Positions 50,514 to 62,378 are shown, counted from the stretch's first letter. The stretch is 64,000 nt of DNA from Yersinia artesiana (GCF_902726545.1 NZ_CACVAD010000009.1:35654-99653), one strand, 5' to 3'. The notes: generated from the sequence alone by a model not told the origin. Numbers and translations: made by a program.

Positions 50514-52133
50514 ATGAGTGTTAAAGGAATTACCCCGCAGGAGCTCGCCGCCTATGGCATCCATAACGTCAGCGAGATTGTTTACAACCCAAGCTATGAT
50601 TTACTGTTCCAGGAAGAGACTAAACCCACACTCGAAGGATACGAGCGCGGAACCCTCACCAACACAGGAGCAATTGCGGTAGATACCGGTATCTTTACCG
50701 GCCGCTCACCAAAAGATAAATATATTGTCCGTGATGCTATCACTCAGGATACCGTGTGGTGGGCCGATCAGGGCAAAGGCAAGAATGATAATAAACCGCT
50801 AAGCCAAGAGACTTGGACTCACCTGAAAGGGTTGGTCACTAATCAACTGTCTGGGAAGCGCCTGTTTGTTGTTGACACATTCTGCGGTGCTAATGCCGAT
50901 ACCCGTCTGCAAGTTCGCTTTGTTACTGAAGTGGCCTGGCAAGCGCATTTCGTTAAAAACATGTTTATTCGCCCAACTGATGAAGAACTGGCCCATTTCG
51001 AGCCTGATTTTATCGTCATGAATGGCGCTAAATGCACTAACCCGAATTGGAAAGAGCAAGGTCTGAATTCAGAGAACTTTGTGGCCTTTAACCTGACAGA
51101 ACGTATGCAGCTAATTGGCGGCACATGGTATGGCGGTGAAATGAAGAAAGGTATGTTCTCAATGATGAACTACCTGCTGCCACTGAAAGGCATTGCTTCC
51201 ATGCACTGCTCGGCTAACGTCGGTGAAAAAGGCGATGTGGCTATCTTCTTCGGCTTGTCCGGTACCGGTAAAACCACCCTGTCTACTGACCCGAAACGCA
51301 AGTTGATCGGCGATGACGAACATGGCTGGGATGATGACGGTGTATTTAACTTTGAAGGCGGTTGCTACGCCAAAACCATCAAGTTATCCGAAGAAGCAGA
51401 ACCCGATATTTATCATGCAATTAAGCGTGATGCATTGCTAGAGAATGTGGTGGTGCTGCCAGATGGTACTGTTGATTTCAATGACGGTTCCAAAACTGAA
51501 AACACCCGTGTTTCTTACCCTATCTACCACATTGAAAATATCGTTAAGCCAGTCTCTAAAGCAGGTCATGCCACCAAGGTTATTTTCCTGACTGCCGATG
51601 CCTTTGGCGTATTGCCGCCGGTATCTCGCCTGACGGCAAATCAAACCCAGTATCACTTCCTGTCTGGTTTTACAGCCAAACTGGCGGGTACTGAGCGCGG
51701 TGTCACTGAGCCAACACCGACCTTCTCTGCTTGTTTTGGTGCCGCATTCTTGTCACTGCATCCAACACAATATGCAGAAGTATTGGTTAAACGTATGCAA
51801 GCGGTGGGTGCTCAAGCTTATCTGGTCAACACTGGCTGGAATGGCACCGGCAAACGTATTTCCATCAAAGATACCCGAGCCATCATTGACGCCATTCTGA
51901 ATGGTGAAATTGATAAAGCTGAAACCTTTACCCTGCCAATCTTCGATCTGGCCGTGCCGATGGCATTACCAGGCGTAGACCCCGCAATCCTCGACCCGCG
52001 CGACACTTACGCGGATGTTGCGCAGTGGCAAGAGAAGGCCGAAGACCTGGCGAAGCGTTTTACCACGAACTTCGATAAGTATACCGATACCCCAGCAGGG
52101 GCTGCGTTGGTTAGCGCAGGGCCAAAGATCTGA
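50514..52133 (+). CDS. pckA: Phosphoenolpyruvate carboxykinase (ATP)
   Basis: The 539-residue enzyme turns oxaloacetate plus ATP into PEP, the entry to gluconeogenesis. It has the P-loop (kinase 1a) [11 protein letters not shown] near residue 250, kinase 2 [20 protein letters not shown], and the PEPCK-specific stretch [19 protein letters not shown]. The length is that of E. coli PckA (540). E. coli has yhgE between hslO and pckA; here there is only a 199-bp gap. A terminator follows. Confidence 0.98.
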   Translation: MSVKGITPQELAAYGIHNVSEIVYNPSYDLLFQEETKPTLEGYERGTLTNTGAIAVDTGIFTGRSPKDKYIVRDAITQDTVWWADQGKGKNDNKPLSQETWTHLKGLVTNQLSGKRLFVVDTFCGANADTRLQVRFVTEVAWQAHFVKNMFIRPTDEELAHFEPDFIVMNGAKCTNPNWKEQGLNSENFVAFNLTERMQLIGGTWYGGEMKKGMFSMMNYLLPLKGIASMHCSANVGEKGDVAIFFGLSGTGKTTLSTDPKRKLIGDDEHGWDDDGVFNFEGGCYAKTIKLSEEAEPDIYHAIKRDALLENVVVLPDGTVDFNDGSKTENTRVSYPIYHIENIVKPVSKAGHATKVIFLTADAFGVLPPVSRLTANQTQYHFLSGFTAKLAGTERGVTEPTPTFSACFGAAFLSLHPTQYAEVLVKRMQAVGAQAYLVNTGWNGTGKRISIKDTRAIIDAILNGEIDKAETFTLPIFDLAVPMALPGVDPAILDPRDTYADVAQWQEKAEDLAKRFTTNFDKYTDTPAGAALVSAGPKI

Positions 52134-52158
52134 TTTAGATTTGGTTTTGTAAGATGAC

Positions 52159-52190
52159 AAAAGGGGCACATGTGTGTCCCTTTTTGTTTT
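52159..52190. terminator. Terminator between convergent pckA and envZ
   Basis: AAAAGGGGCACA and TGTGTCCCTTTTT form a stem followed by GTTTTT. It stands between the two convergent stops. Confidence 0.8.
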
Positions 52191-52208
52191 TCGCACATCA
52201 AGAATGGA

Positions 52209-54277
<2,069 letters not shown>

Positions 54278-54397
54278 TTTATTACTCCCAAAGGCCGTAT
54301 TGCCCGAATCTGCACATTGTTAGAAAAACTCACTCTAACAGACAGCTATTTATGGTATATATTCTAGTCGAAATTGTTACAAAGATTATTGTCGGGC

Positions 54398-54895
54398 TTA
54401 ATTATCAACACTTTCATCAAATGGGCGGTAGCGAATCTCCAGGACGTAGTAGGTCGCTTCGCCATTTGGCGTTTGAACCGTCACCTCATCATCGACCTGT
54501 TTGCCTATCAAGGCTCGGGCCACCGGCGAATCGATCGAAATCCATTTTTTCGCCGGTTCGAACTCATCCGGCCCCACCAAACGGAAGATGCGCTGTTCTC
54601 CCGATTCATTTTCGACCCGTACCCAGGCACCAAAATAGACTTTCCCTTCCTGACGTGGGTCTGGATCGACAACTTTCAACACTTCAAGGCGTTTAGTCAG
54701 AAAGCGCACCCGCCGATCAATTTCCCGCAGGCGCTTCTTACCGTAGATATATTCAGCATTTTCCGAGCGATCACCCATTGCCGCCGCTTCAGACACCGCC
54801 TGAGTGACTACTGGCCGCTCTTCTCGCCATAGATAATGCAGCTCACGATCCAGTGCTTCCCAGCCTTCACGGGTTATATAGTTACTTTTCGCCAT
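54398..54895 (-). CDS. greB: Transcription elongation factor GreB
   Basis: The 165-residue protein has the Gre layout: an N-terminal coiled coil (TREGWEALDRELHYLWREER), the tip acidic motif GDRSENAEYIYGKKRLREID, and a C-terminal FKBP-like domain. It enters the RNA polymerase secondary channel and stimulates cleavage of backtracked RNA. LWREERP favours GreB over GreA. The start is placed at the ATG at 54895 (MAKSNYITREG); a GTG at 54907 with AAGGA upstream is an alternative. It reads in the same direction as ompR and away from tex, opposite to E. coli, where greB and tex run together. Confidence 0.93.
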   Translation of the reverse strand: MAKSNYITREGWEALDRELHYLWREERPVVTQAVSEAAAMGDRSENAEYIYGKKRLREIDRRVRFLTKRLEVLKVVDPDPRQEGKVYFGAWVRVENESGEQRIFRLVGPDEFEPAKKWISIDSPVARALIGKQVDDEVTVQTPNGEATYYVLEIRYRPFDESVDN

Positions 54896-55069
54896 ACCGT
54901 TATCCACTTATTCCTTTGGCAGAAATGCCACTACTATACCTTAACCTTTTACCGATAAGTTCACGTTAGCTCAAGCTCGGCGACCACTCTACTGGCAATT
55001 TATCCGGGCAATCCGTATAACTATCCTCTGCCGTTTTTCCTACTCACTATCAAAATTGATATCAGACTT

Positions 55070-57457
55070 ATGAATGAACAACTGAGCAGCATTATTGCAA
55101 GCGAAATACAGGCGCGACCGGAGCAAGTTATTGCTGCGATAAGCCTGCTGGATGAAGGTAATACCGTGCCCTTTATTTCACGGTATCGTAAGGAAGTTAC
55201 CGGCGGGTTGGATGATACCCAGCTGCGCCAGTTGGAAAGCCGTTTGGGTTATCTGCGCGAACTTGAAGACAGACGCCAAACCATTCTTAAATCAATCGAA
55301 GATCAGGGCAAGCTCACCGAGCAGCTAGCCAGTGCCATTAACGGCACGATGAGTAAGACTGAGCTGGAAGATTTATATCTTCCTTATAAGCCAAAGCGCC
55401 GCACCCGCGGGCAGATTGCGATTGAAGCTGGTCTGGAACCCTTGGCAGACAGCCTATGGAATGACCCACAGCAAGATCCGGAACAGGCCGCCCTCGCTTA
55501 TGTCGACGCCGATAAAGGCGTGGCAGACACCAAAGCGGCACTGGATGGGGCGCGCTATATCCTGATGGAGCGTTTTGCAGAAGATGCCACTTTGCTGGCG
55601 AAAGTGCGCCAATATTTGTGGAAAAACGCCCATTTGGTAGCAAAAGTGGTGGAAGGCAAAGAACTGGAAGGTGCCAAATTCCGCGATTACTTCGATCACC
55701 ACGAGCCTATCGCCCAAGTCCCTTCTCACCGCGCACTGGCAATGTTCCGTGGCCGTAATGAAGGGGTGTTGCAACTGGCGCTGAACCCCGATCCACAGTT
55801 TGATGAACCGCCTCGTGAAAGTCAGGGCGAGCAGATCATTATCAACCATCTGGATTTGCGCCTGAATAATGCACCGGCGGATAGCTGGCGCAAAGCCGTG
55901 GTCAACTGGACATGGCGTATTAAAGTGCTGATGCATCTTGAAACTGAGCTGATGAGCACCCTGCGTGAACGAGCGGAAGACGAAGCTATCAATGTATTCG
56001 CCCGTAACATGCAAGATTTGCTGATGGCCGCTCCGGCGGGGATGCGCGCCACGATGGGCCTCGATCCAGGTCTACGTACTGGGGTGAAAGTGGCAGTGGT
56101 TGATGCTACCGGTAAGCTGGTTGCCTACGATACCATCTACCCTCACACCGGGCAGGCGGCTAAAGCCGCGGCCGTGGTGGCTGCCCTATGCATCAAACAT
56201 CAGGTTGAACTGGTGGCGATTGGTAACGGCACCGCATCACGGGAAACCGAGCGCTTCTTTACCGAGCTGCAACAGCAGTATCCGGCGGTGACGGCGCAGA
56301 AAGTGATTGTCAGTGAGGCTGGCGCTTCGGTGTATTCGGCCTCAGAGCTGGCCGCGCAGGAATTCCCTGATCTGGATGTGTCCATCCGTGGCGCGGTTTC
56401 TATTGCCCGCCGGTTACAAGACCCGTTGGCTGAACTGGTTAAAATCGATCCGAAATCTATCGGGGTTGGTCAGTATCAGCATGACGTCAGCCAAAGCCAA
56501 CTGGCGAAAAAGCTGGATGCGGTAGTAGAAGACTGCGTAAACGCCGTGGGCGTGGACTTGAACACCGCGTCAGTACCATTACTGACCCGTGTGGCTGGCC
56601 TGACTCGCATGATGGCGCAGAATATTGTGAACTGGCGTGATGAGAATGGGCGCTTCCATAACCGCGAGCAATTGCTGAAAGTCAGCCGCTTAGGGCCAAA
56701 AGCTTTCGAACAGTGTGCCGGTTTCTTGCGTATTAACCACGGGGATAACCCGCTGGATGCTTCAACGGTGCATCCGGAAGCCTATCCGGTGGTCGAACGC
56801 ATTTTGGCCGCTACCGAGCAAGCATTGCAGGACTTAATGGGCAATGCCACAGCATTACGTAGCCTCAACGCCCGCGATTTCACCACCGAGAAATTTGGCG
56901 TGCCGACCGTCACAGATATCCTGCGCGAGCTGGAAAAACCGGGTCGAGATCCACGCCCTGAGTTTAAAACCGCGACCTTTGCCGAAGGTGTGGAAACACT
57001 GAATGACCTGACTCCGGGGATGATCCTCGAAGGCTCAGTGACTAACGTGACCAACTTTGGCGCATTTGTCGATATCGGTGTCCATCAGGATGGTTTGGTG
57101 CATATCTCCTCACTGGCAGACAAGTTTGTCGATGATCCGCATAAAGTGGTGAAAGCTGGTGATATCGTCAAAGTTAAAGTCATGGAAGTGGATTTACAGC
57201 GCAAACGTATTGCTCTGAGCATGCGGCTTGATGAACAGCCGGGTGAAAGTGGTTCACGTCGTGGTAATGGTGGTGGTGAGAACCGCGCTAATGCCAATAA
57301 TGACAATCGTGGTGCCAGTCGGCCGCGTAATAGCAATGAATCCAATAGCCGCCCATCCGCTAAAGGGCGCGCTGGCAGCAACTCCGGCAGCAACCATTCC
57401 AGCAACAACAACAGCGCCATGAGTGACGCGTTGGCGGCAGCATTTAAAAAACGCTGA
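55070..57457 (+). CDS. tex: Transcription accessory protein Tex
   Basis: Tex (YhgF in E. coli) is a 795-residue nucleic-acid-binding protein related to eukaryotic Spt6. It has an N-terminal helical part, a YqgF/RNase H-like domain ([20 protein letters not shown]), helix-hairpin-helix motifs ([20 protein letters not shown]) and an S1 domain at about residues 650-725 ([20 protein letters not shown]). The last 70 residues are a low-complexity tail of G, N, S and R. It is divergent from greB. The start is the first methionine after a 162-bp gap. Confidence 0.95.
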   Translation: MNEQLSSIIASEIQARPEQVIAAISLLDEGNTVPFISRYRKEVTGGLDDTQLRQLESRLGYLRELEDRRQTILKSIEDQGKLTEQLASAINGTMSKTELEDLYLPYKPKRRTRGQIAIEAGLEPLADSLWNDPQQDPEQAALAYVDADKGVADTKAALDGARYILMERFAEDATLLAKVRQYLWKNAHLVAKVVEGKELEGAKFRDYFDHHEPIAQVPSHRALAMFRGRNEGVLQLALNPDPQFDEPPRESQGEQIIINHLDLRLNNAPADSWRKAVVNWTWRIKVLMHLETELMSTLRERAEDEAINVFARNMQDLLMAAPAGMRATMGLDPGLRTGVKVAVVDATGKLVAYDTIYPHTGQAAKAAAVVAALCIKHQVELVAIGNGTASRETERFFTELQQQYPAVTAQKVIVSEAGASVYSASELAAQEFPDLDVSIRGAVSIARRLQDPLAELVKIDPKSIGVGQYQHDVSQSQLAKKLDAVVEDCVNAVGVDLNTASVPLLTRVAGLTRMMAQNIVNWRDENGRFHNREQLLKVSRLGPKAFEQCAGFLRINHGDNPLDASTVHPEAYPVVERILAATEQALQDLMGNATALRSLNARDFTTEKFGVPTVTDILRELEKPGRDPRPEFKTATFAEGVETLNDLTPGMILEGSVTNVTNFGAFVDIGVHQDGLVHISSLADKFVDDPHKVVKAGDIVKVKVMEVDLQRKRIALSMRLDEQPGESGSRRGNGGGENRANANNDNRGASRPRNSNESNSRPSAKGRAGSNSGSNHSSNNNSAMSDALAAAFKKR

Positions 57458-57468
57458 TATCTCAAGTT

Positions 57469-57496
57469 AAGGGCCAGATTCTGTGGCCCTTTTTCA
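57469..57496 (+). terminator. Intrinsic terminator of tex
   Basis: AGGGCCA (57470-57476) pairs with TGGCCCT (57484-57490), followed by TTTTTC, about a dozen bases after the tex stop. Confidence 0.88.
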
Positions 57497-57772
57497 TTGT
57501 TCTTATTTCATCGAATTGGTAAGTTCAAACTCATCCTTAACGCCATATTGAGCACCACTTCTCATATTTTTTTCTTCTATAAGATTGCAGCGTTATCTTT
57601 TAAATTAATTAGCATGCAATTCTTTTTTCGGTGATCTATTACACTAAATCAGACGTAGACTTAACTGATTTAACATCATATTTAACATGAAGTTTAATTT
57701 AGTCCGTTATTACACTTAGTTTATAAATAATTACGATAACATTTCATGTATTAATTAAAATATGAATGTTAT

Positions 57773-57786
57773 TTGATTCAAATCAT
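57773..57786 (+). promoter_or_regulatory. Candidate FNR box of the feo operon
   Basis: TTGATTCAAATCAT matches the FNR consensus TTGAT-N4-ATCAA with one mismatch. feoABC is FNR-activated in E. coli because ferrous iron is abundant without oxygen. The site is 306 bases upstream of feoA, implying a long 5' leader if it is the functional one. Confidence 0.55.
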
Positions 57787-58012
57787 AGTGAAATGATTAT
57801 GTTAATTATCGGTATTTCTTATTGTGGACAGCAGCTTATAGAAACATTCAGTTAACTGATTTAACTCATCGCTCGCATTTGCGATCGGGCCAATTTGGTG
57901 GTAAAACAAGTGCAAATAGAAATCAGACTCATTAATTTTAAAAATGAAATCGTAATGAATATTTACTTTTGAGTCTTTAACCTGAGTTGAATATGAAAAC
58001 GATTCTTACTAT

Positions 58013-58031
58013 TATTATTTTAATCATTATT
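58013..58031 (+). promoter_or_regulatory. Candidate Fur box upstream of feoA
   Basis: The 19 bases (TATTATTTTAATCATTATT) match the Fur consensus GATAATGATAATCATTATC at 14 positions by my count, with the right half best. The region is generally A+T rich, which raises the chance of a coincidental match. The distance to the feoA ATG is 60 bases, suitable for repression. Confidence 0.5.
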
Positions 58032-58091
58032 TATTAGTGGTGGAATTTTTCTGAACTCTGGTTTGCTAATGCGTTATAACGAGAGGCTTAC

Positions 58092-58316
58092 ATGCATCTG
58101 ATCCCACAGCGCTCCTACAAAATTGTTGGTTTCTCACCTGAAATTAGCCCGGCTTACCGACAAAAATTATTATCACTGGGTATGCTTCCCGGCTCTTCAT
58201 TTAATGTTGTCCGCCTGGCACCATTAGGTGATCCCATTCAGATAGAAACCCGCAGAGTCAGCTTGGTGGTGCGTAAAAAAGATTTAGACCTACTGACGCT
58301 AGACCTGCAACCCTAA
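58092..58316 (+). CDS. feoA: Ferrous iron transport protein FeoA
   Basis: The 74-residue cytosolic protein has an SH3-like fold typical of FeoA ([40 protein letters not shown]). It is thought to interact with FeoB. It is followed by feoB after a 93-bp gap, wider than the E. coli spacing. Confidence 0.96.
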   Translation: MHLIPQRSYKIVGFSPEISPAYRQKLLSLGMLPGSSFNVVRLAPLGDPIQIETRRVSLVVRKKDLDLLTLDLQP

Positions 58317-58409
58317 TATTTCAAATTAACTTCTTATTCTGGCTGTGAGGTGATGTATCAAAACCACCTTGCATAGGCTGACTTTAATTTACTGATATCA
58401 CGTTGGATC

Positions 58410-60725
58410 ATGAAAGCACTCACAATTGGCCTAATTGGCAACCCCAATGCGGGTAAAACTACCCTTTTCAACCAGTTAACTGGTGCTCGTCAGCGGGTAG
58501 GCAACTGGGCTGGGGTCACTGTCGAGCGCAAAGAGGGCCACTTCAGCACCGCACAACATCAGGTGACATTGGTTGACCTGCCGGGAACATACTCGCTCAC
58601 CACCATTTCTGAACAAACCTCGCTGGATGAGCAGATTGCCTGCCACTATATCCTGAGCGGCGAAGCGGACTTGTTGATTAACGTGGTAGATGCCGCCAAT
58701 CTGGAGCGCAATCTCTATCTGACACTGCAACTGATAGAGTTAGGTATCCCCTGTGTCGTGGCTCTCAATATGCTGGATATCGCCAAAAGTCAGCACATTG
58801 ATATTGATATCGAAGCACTTTCTCAGCAGTTGGGCTGCCCGGTTATTCCGCTGGTTTCTACGCGGGGGCAGGGTATCAATGAATTAAAAAACAGTATTGA
58901 TGAGCTTCAACCTGTTCCCTTCAAGGCGCTGGTTAACTACCCGCCGGTGCTACTCAGTGAAGTGGATAAGTTGGTACAGGCGATGCCTGAGTCCTGGCCG
59001 GTGCAGCAGCGTCGCTGGCTGGCACTGCAAATATTAGAGGGTGATATCTATAGCCTGGCTCGCGCTGGCATCTCGCCTTCTATCGTGGAACTGGCCCGTG
59101 AAAATCTGCGACAAAACCAGCACGAAGACCCGGAACTAGTGATCGCCGATGCCCGCTATCAAAGCATTGCCCGTATCTGCGATATCGTCGGCAACTCACA
59201 GCAAGCTGAACCAAATCGCCTGACCCAAGCGCTTGATAAAGTGATTCTGAATCGCTGGTTAGGTGTCCCTATCTTCTTGTTTGTCATGTATTTAATGTTC
59301 GTCCTCGCCATTAATATCGGCGGGGCGCTACAACCGATATTTGATATCGGCTCTGCTGCCATCTTTATTCAAGGGATACAGTGGGTTGGCTATACACTAC
59401 ATTTCCCACAGTGGCTAACCATCTTCCTGGCTCAAGGTGTCGGCGGCGGTATCAACACCGTGCTACCACTGGTGCCACAAATTGGCATGATGTACCTGTT
59501 CCTCTCCTTTTTGGAAGACTCCGGTTATATGGCCCGCGCCGCCTTTGTTATGGACCGGCTGATGCAGGCGCTGGGGTTACCGGGTAAATCTTTTGTGCCA
59601 CTGATTGTCGGCTTCGGCTGCAATGTGCCCTCAATTATGGGCGCACGCACTTTGGATGCTCAACGTGAGCGTTTGATAACGATCATGATGGCGCCGTTTA
59701 TGTCCTGTGGCGCACGGCTGGCTATATTTGCTGTATTTGCCGCCGCCTTTTTCGGCCAGGACGGAGCCAGTGTCGTCTTTTCTCTCTATTTATTAGGTAT
59801 TGCCGTCGCCATCCTGACTGGACTGGTATTGAAATACACCATCATGCGCGGCGAAGCATCACCCTTTGTGATGGAGTTACCGGTTTACCACGTGCCACAC
59901 CTCAAAAGCCTGTTATTACAAACCTGGCAGCGGCTAAAAGGCTTTGTATTGCGCGCCGGTAAAGTGATTGTTATCGCCAGTATTTTTATTGGTGGCCTGA
60001 ATAGCTTTTCTTTCAGTGGTCAAGCGGTGGATAGCATCAATGATTCAGCACTGGCTTCTGTCAGTAAAGTATTGACTCCGTTACTGGCCCCGATGGGAAT
60101 TCATGAGGATAACTGGCAGGCAACCGTTGGGTTGGTGACTGGCGCGATGGCGAAAGAAGTGGTGGTGGGGACACTGAATACCCTTTACACCGCTGAGCAA
60201 ATTAACAATGAACCTTTTGATGCTGAAAACTTTAATTTATTGAGTGAATTGTCCGGAGCCGTTGATACCACCTGGCAGGGATTAAAAGATACCTTCAGTC
60301 TCAGTGTGTTAGCTAACCCCATTGAGGCCAGCAAAGGTGACGGCGAAATGGCGGCCGGTTCGATGGGGATGATGAGCAGCAAGTTCGGCTCCAGTATCTC
60401 TGCCTACAGCTACCTGATTTTTGTCTTGTTGTATGTGCCTTGTGTCTCGGTGATGGGGGCCATTGCGCGGGAAACCAGCCGGGGCTGGATGACCTTCTCA
60501 ATACTGTGGGGGCTGAATGTGGCGTACTCACTGGCGACCTTGTTCTATCAAGCCGCTACCTTCAGTGATCACCCACAGCAGAGCCTCAGTATTATTGCTT
60601 TGGTTATGATTATTAATGCTTTGATCCTGTTTGGTTTACGCCGTGCACGTAGCCGGGTCACGGTGAGGCTACAAAACAGCGCGCCAGCCAGTTGTTGCCA
60701 AAGCTCCGGTAATGACTGTCATTAA
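58410..60725 (+). CDS. feoB: Ferrous iron transporter FeoB
   Basis: The 771-residue inner-membrane protein imports Fe2+. The N-terminal G domain has G1 GNPNAGKT at residues 10-17, G3 DLPGTYSL and G4 NMLD, followed by the GDI helical domain. The membrane part has the Gate motifs (FVPLIVGFGCNVPSIMGART, APFMSCGARLAIF) with the conserved cysteines. The C-terminus carries a cysteine pair (ASCCQSSGNDCH). The gap to feoA contains a short imperfect hairpin (AGGTG/CACCT). Confidence 0.98.
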   Translation: MKALTIGLIGNPNAGKTTLFNQLTGARQRVGNWAGVTVERKEGHFSTAQHQVTLVDLPGTYSLTTISEQTSLDEQIACHYILSGEADLLINVVDAANLERNLYLTLQLIELGIPCVVALNMLDIAKSQHIDIDIEALSQQLGCPVIPLVSTRGQGINELKNSIDELQPVPFKALVNYPPVLLSEVDKLVQAMPESWPVQQRRWLALQILEGDIYSLARAGISPSIVELARENLRQNQHEDPELVIADARYQSIARICDIVGNSQQAEPNRLTQALDKVILNRWLGVPIFLFVMYLMFVLAINIGGALQPIFDIGSAAIFIQGIQWVGYTLHFPQWLTIFLAQGVGGGINTVLPLVPQIGMMYLFLSFLEDSGYMARAAFVMDRLMQALGLPGKSFVPLIVGFGCNVPSIMGARTLDAQRERLITIMMAPFMSCGARLAIFAVFAAAFFGQDGASVVFSLYLLGIAVAILTGLVLKYTIMRGEASPFVMELPVYHVPHLKSLLLQTWQRLKGFVLRAGKVIVIASIFIGGLNSFSFSGQAVDSINDSALASVSKVLTPLLAPMGIHEDNWQATVGLVTGAMAKEVVVGTLNTLYTAEQINNEPFDAENFNLLSELSGAVDTTWQGLKDTFSLSVLANPIEASKGDGEMAAGSMGMMSSKFGSSISAYSYLIFVLLYVPCVSVMGAIARETSRGWMTFSILWGLNVAYSLATLFYQAATFSDHPQQSLSIIALVMIINALILFGLRRARSRVTVRLQNSAPASCCQSSGNDCH

Positions 60726-60739
60726 CAAGGAGGAAGAGA

Positions 60740-60988
60740 ATGGCAAGCCTGGTGCAATTACGCGATGCCATCGCCCTGAGCGGCAGTGCTGATGCGAACC
60801 AGTTAAGTCATCAATTGGCGATGCCTTTACCTCTGGTCGAGGCCATGCTGGAAAAGTTGACGGCGATGGGCAAGATTGAACGCATTGAGCAAGATAATAG
60901 CGGGTGCCTGACCGGCAGTTGCAAGAGTTGCCCTGAGGGGAAAAATCAATGTAGCACGGTGATTTATCAGTTAAAAAATCATCGTTAA
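60740..60988 (+). CDS. feoC: FeoC, Fe-S-type small protein of the Feo system
   Basis: The 82-residue protein has a winged-helix domain (MASLVQLRDAIALSGSADAN, LPLVEAMLEKLTAMGKIERI) and four cysteines in CLTGSCKSCPEGKNQC, which in FeoC bind an oxygen-sensitive Fe-S cluster or regulate FeoB turnover. It starts 14 bases after feoB with AGGAGG-like ribosome sequence (AAGGAGGAAG). Confidence 0.95.
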   Translation: MASLVQLRDAIALSGSADANQLSHQLAMPLPLVEAMLEKLTAMGKIERIEQDNSGCLTGSCKSCPEGKNQCSTVIYQLKNHR

Positions 60989-60993
60989 GTTAA

Positions 60994-61152
60994 ATGAGAT
61001 GCCCACTTGGGAATGACAAAGCTATTGATAACTCAGCGAGTGAAGGGGTTACCGCACCTCGGGGCACCCCGGTCGCTTACGCGACTACGACCCCAACGGC
61101 ACGCTTCCCCTTCATTGAACTTTATCAGCAATCTATGAGATGCCCACTTGGG
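60994..61152. repeat. Palindromic repeat copy B flanked by an 18-bp direct repeat
   Basis: The hairpin repeat at 61042-61113 matches copy A (30361-30432). It has an outer stem GAAGGGG (61042-61048) with CCCCTTC (61107-61113), a middle GGGG/CCCC (61061-61064 with 61091-61094) and an inner GTCGC-TTAC-GCGAC (61072-61085). It is enclosed by an exact 18-base direct repeat, ATGAGATGCCCACTTGGG, at 60994-61011 and 61135-61152. The right copy completes a hairpin GATGCCC-ACTT-GGGCATC (61139-61156) that looks like the 3' end signal of the next, convergent gene. Confidence 0.72.
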
Positions 61153-61166
61153 CATCCCTGATGATA

Positions 61167-61430
61167 TTATTTATAGACTTCTGCATCCGCATCAAACTTC
61201 TTCTTCTCGCGCTCGGCAATAATCACATAATACTTACCGCCTTTCTCATCTGCTAATTTTGACAACTCTTGCTTCACATCCATGGGTGAGGTTGCCTGGC
61301 CCGAGGTAGTGATTGTGCCAATCTTCTCGTAATTCTTCGCTTCTTCTTTGGTTATTTCTTTAGCCGCCATCGCGCCAAAAGAAACTCCTGTCACCACCAG
61401 AGCTACAGCCAGATTTTTCAATAAATTCAT
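61167..61430 (-). CDS. DUF1471 (YhcN/BhsA-type) periplasmic protein
   Basis: The 87-residue protein has a signal peptide (MNLLKNLAVALVVTGVSFGA with cleavage after AMA) and a single DUF1471 domain with the conserved E-K-I-GTITTSG, QELSKLADEKGGKYYVI pattern. Enterobacteria have many such small periplasmic or outer-membrane-linked proteins, several induced by acid, peroxide or metals. The specific role is unknown. It is convergent with feoC and shares the terminator-like hairpin at 61139. Confidence 0.85.
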   Translation of the reverse strand: MNLLKNLAVALVVTGVSFGAMAAKEITKEEAKNYEKIGTITTSGQATSPMDVKQELSKLADEKGGKYYVIIAEREKKKFDADAEVYK

Positions 61431-61544
61431 GCCAAATACCTCGCAAATGAAGGATTACTGCTTACACATCTCATACCAAGACAGTAACAATTATTAATTA
61501 AATTTAATATTTAGCCATTAAATCACTGATTAAATTTTAGTTAG

Positions 61545-62321
61545 CTATGTACTGCTCTGTTGGGCGAAATCCACGATAAGTTGAGAAAACGCCTCAGGAT
61601 GAGAGACAAAAGGTGCATGTGCAGAACCTGGTATCACCACCGATTGAGTATGCGGCCACTGGCTATCTAGCAATGCCGCCACTTTGCGTGGCACCAAGCC
61701 ATCCAGATAACCATAAATACGCAAGAAAGGGAGCGAGCAGTCTGCCAATTCTTCGCGTAAATCTGCCGTGCGCAAAATATCCAGCCCGCCGGTCAATACA
61801 TCCACTTCCGGCATTTGGTGTTGCAATACAACCGCTTTCAGCAAACGGGCGTCCTGCCGTGCGCTTTCCGTTCCCAGTGTTTGTAATGCCAGAAAGCGCT
61901 CCACAGTACGCTGGAAATCCTCACTAAGTTGTTGCTGGAAACCGGCCAATACTTCCGGGCGAATCCCCGGCCACTCATCATGGGCCGTAAAACAGGGAGA
62001 AGACGAAACCGTGATCAAGCCGCGAACGCGCTCAGGGTGGGTCAAGGCTATCTGGCTGGCAACCAATCCGCCCATTGACCAGCCAAGCCAGATTGCTTGC
62101 GGCGGCGCTTGCTGTAAGACTATTTCAGCCATTTCTGACAGTGACATTGCGCCAAATTCAGTGCTACGCCCATATCCTGGGAGGTCGACCAAGTGCAGGC
62201 GAAAATGCGGCGCGAGTCGATCAATTATGCAATGCCATACCCCTGCATTCAGCCCCCATCCGTGCAGCAACACAAGATCGCGATCGCCTTCACCACAGAT
62301 GTTCCAATAAAGTTGTTTCAT
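61545..62321 (-). CDS. bioH: Pimeloyl-ACP methyl ester esterase BioH
   Basis: BioH cleaves the methyl ester of pimeloyl-ACP so that biotin synthesis can start. The 258-residue alpha/beta hydrolase has [14 protein letters not shown] (oxyanion region), nucleophile S82 in GWSMGG, the aspartate region [12 protein letters not shown] and the histidine in [12 protein letters not shown]. It is divergent from gntX with a 57-bp gap, as in E. coli. Confidence 0.96.
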   Translation of the reverse strand: MKQLYWNICGEGDRDLVLLHGWGLNAGVWHCIIDRLAPHFRLHLVDLPGYGRSTEFGAMSLSEMAEIVLQQAPPQAIWLGWSMGGLVASQIALTHPERVRGLITVSSSPCFTAHDEWPGIRPEVLAGFQQQLSEDFQRTVERFLALQTLGTESARQDARLLKAVVLQHQMPEVDVLTGGLDILRTADLREELADCSLPFLRIYGYLDGLVPRKVAALLDSQWPHTQSVVIPGSAHAPFVSHPEAFSQLIVDFAQQSST

Positions 62322-62378
62322 ACGTTAGTATCCTGTCGCCTTAACCCTGTATAGCATCATTTATTAAGGAAGATAACT

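Larger units (their letters stand above)
57458..58091 (+). other. Long A+T-rich leader upstream of feoA
   Basis: This 634-bp stretch has no recognised gene. It contains the tex terminator, an FNR-like site, a possible Fur box close to feoA, and an exact 14-base direct repeat TTAACTGATTTAAC at 57661-57674 and 57852-57865. A hairpin-prone stretch GCTCGCATTTGCGATCG is near 57872. It is much more A+T rich than the neighbouring genes. Confidence 0.55.

Noticed and set aside
55454..56014. 186-codon minus-strand open frame inside tex
   Set aside because: It lies wholly antisense to a conserved gene and its product is not protein-like in composition.
61768..62310. 180-codon plus-strand open frame inside bioH
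   Set aside because: BioH on the opposite strand has all catalytic residues; the antisense frame has none of the signs of a gene.
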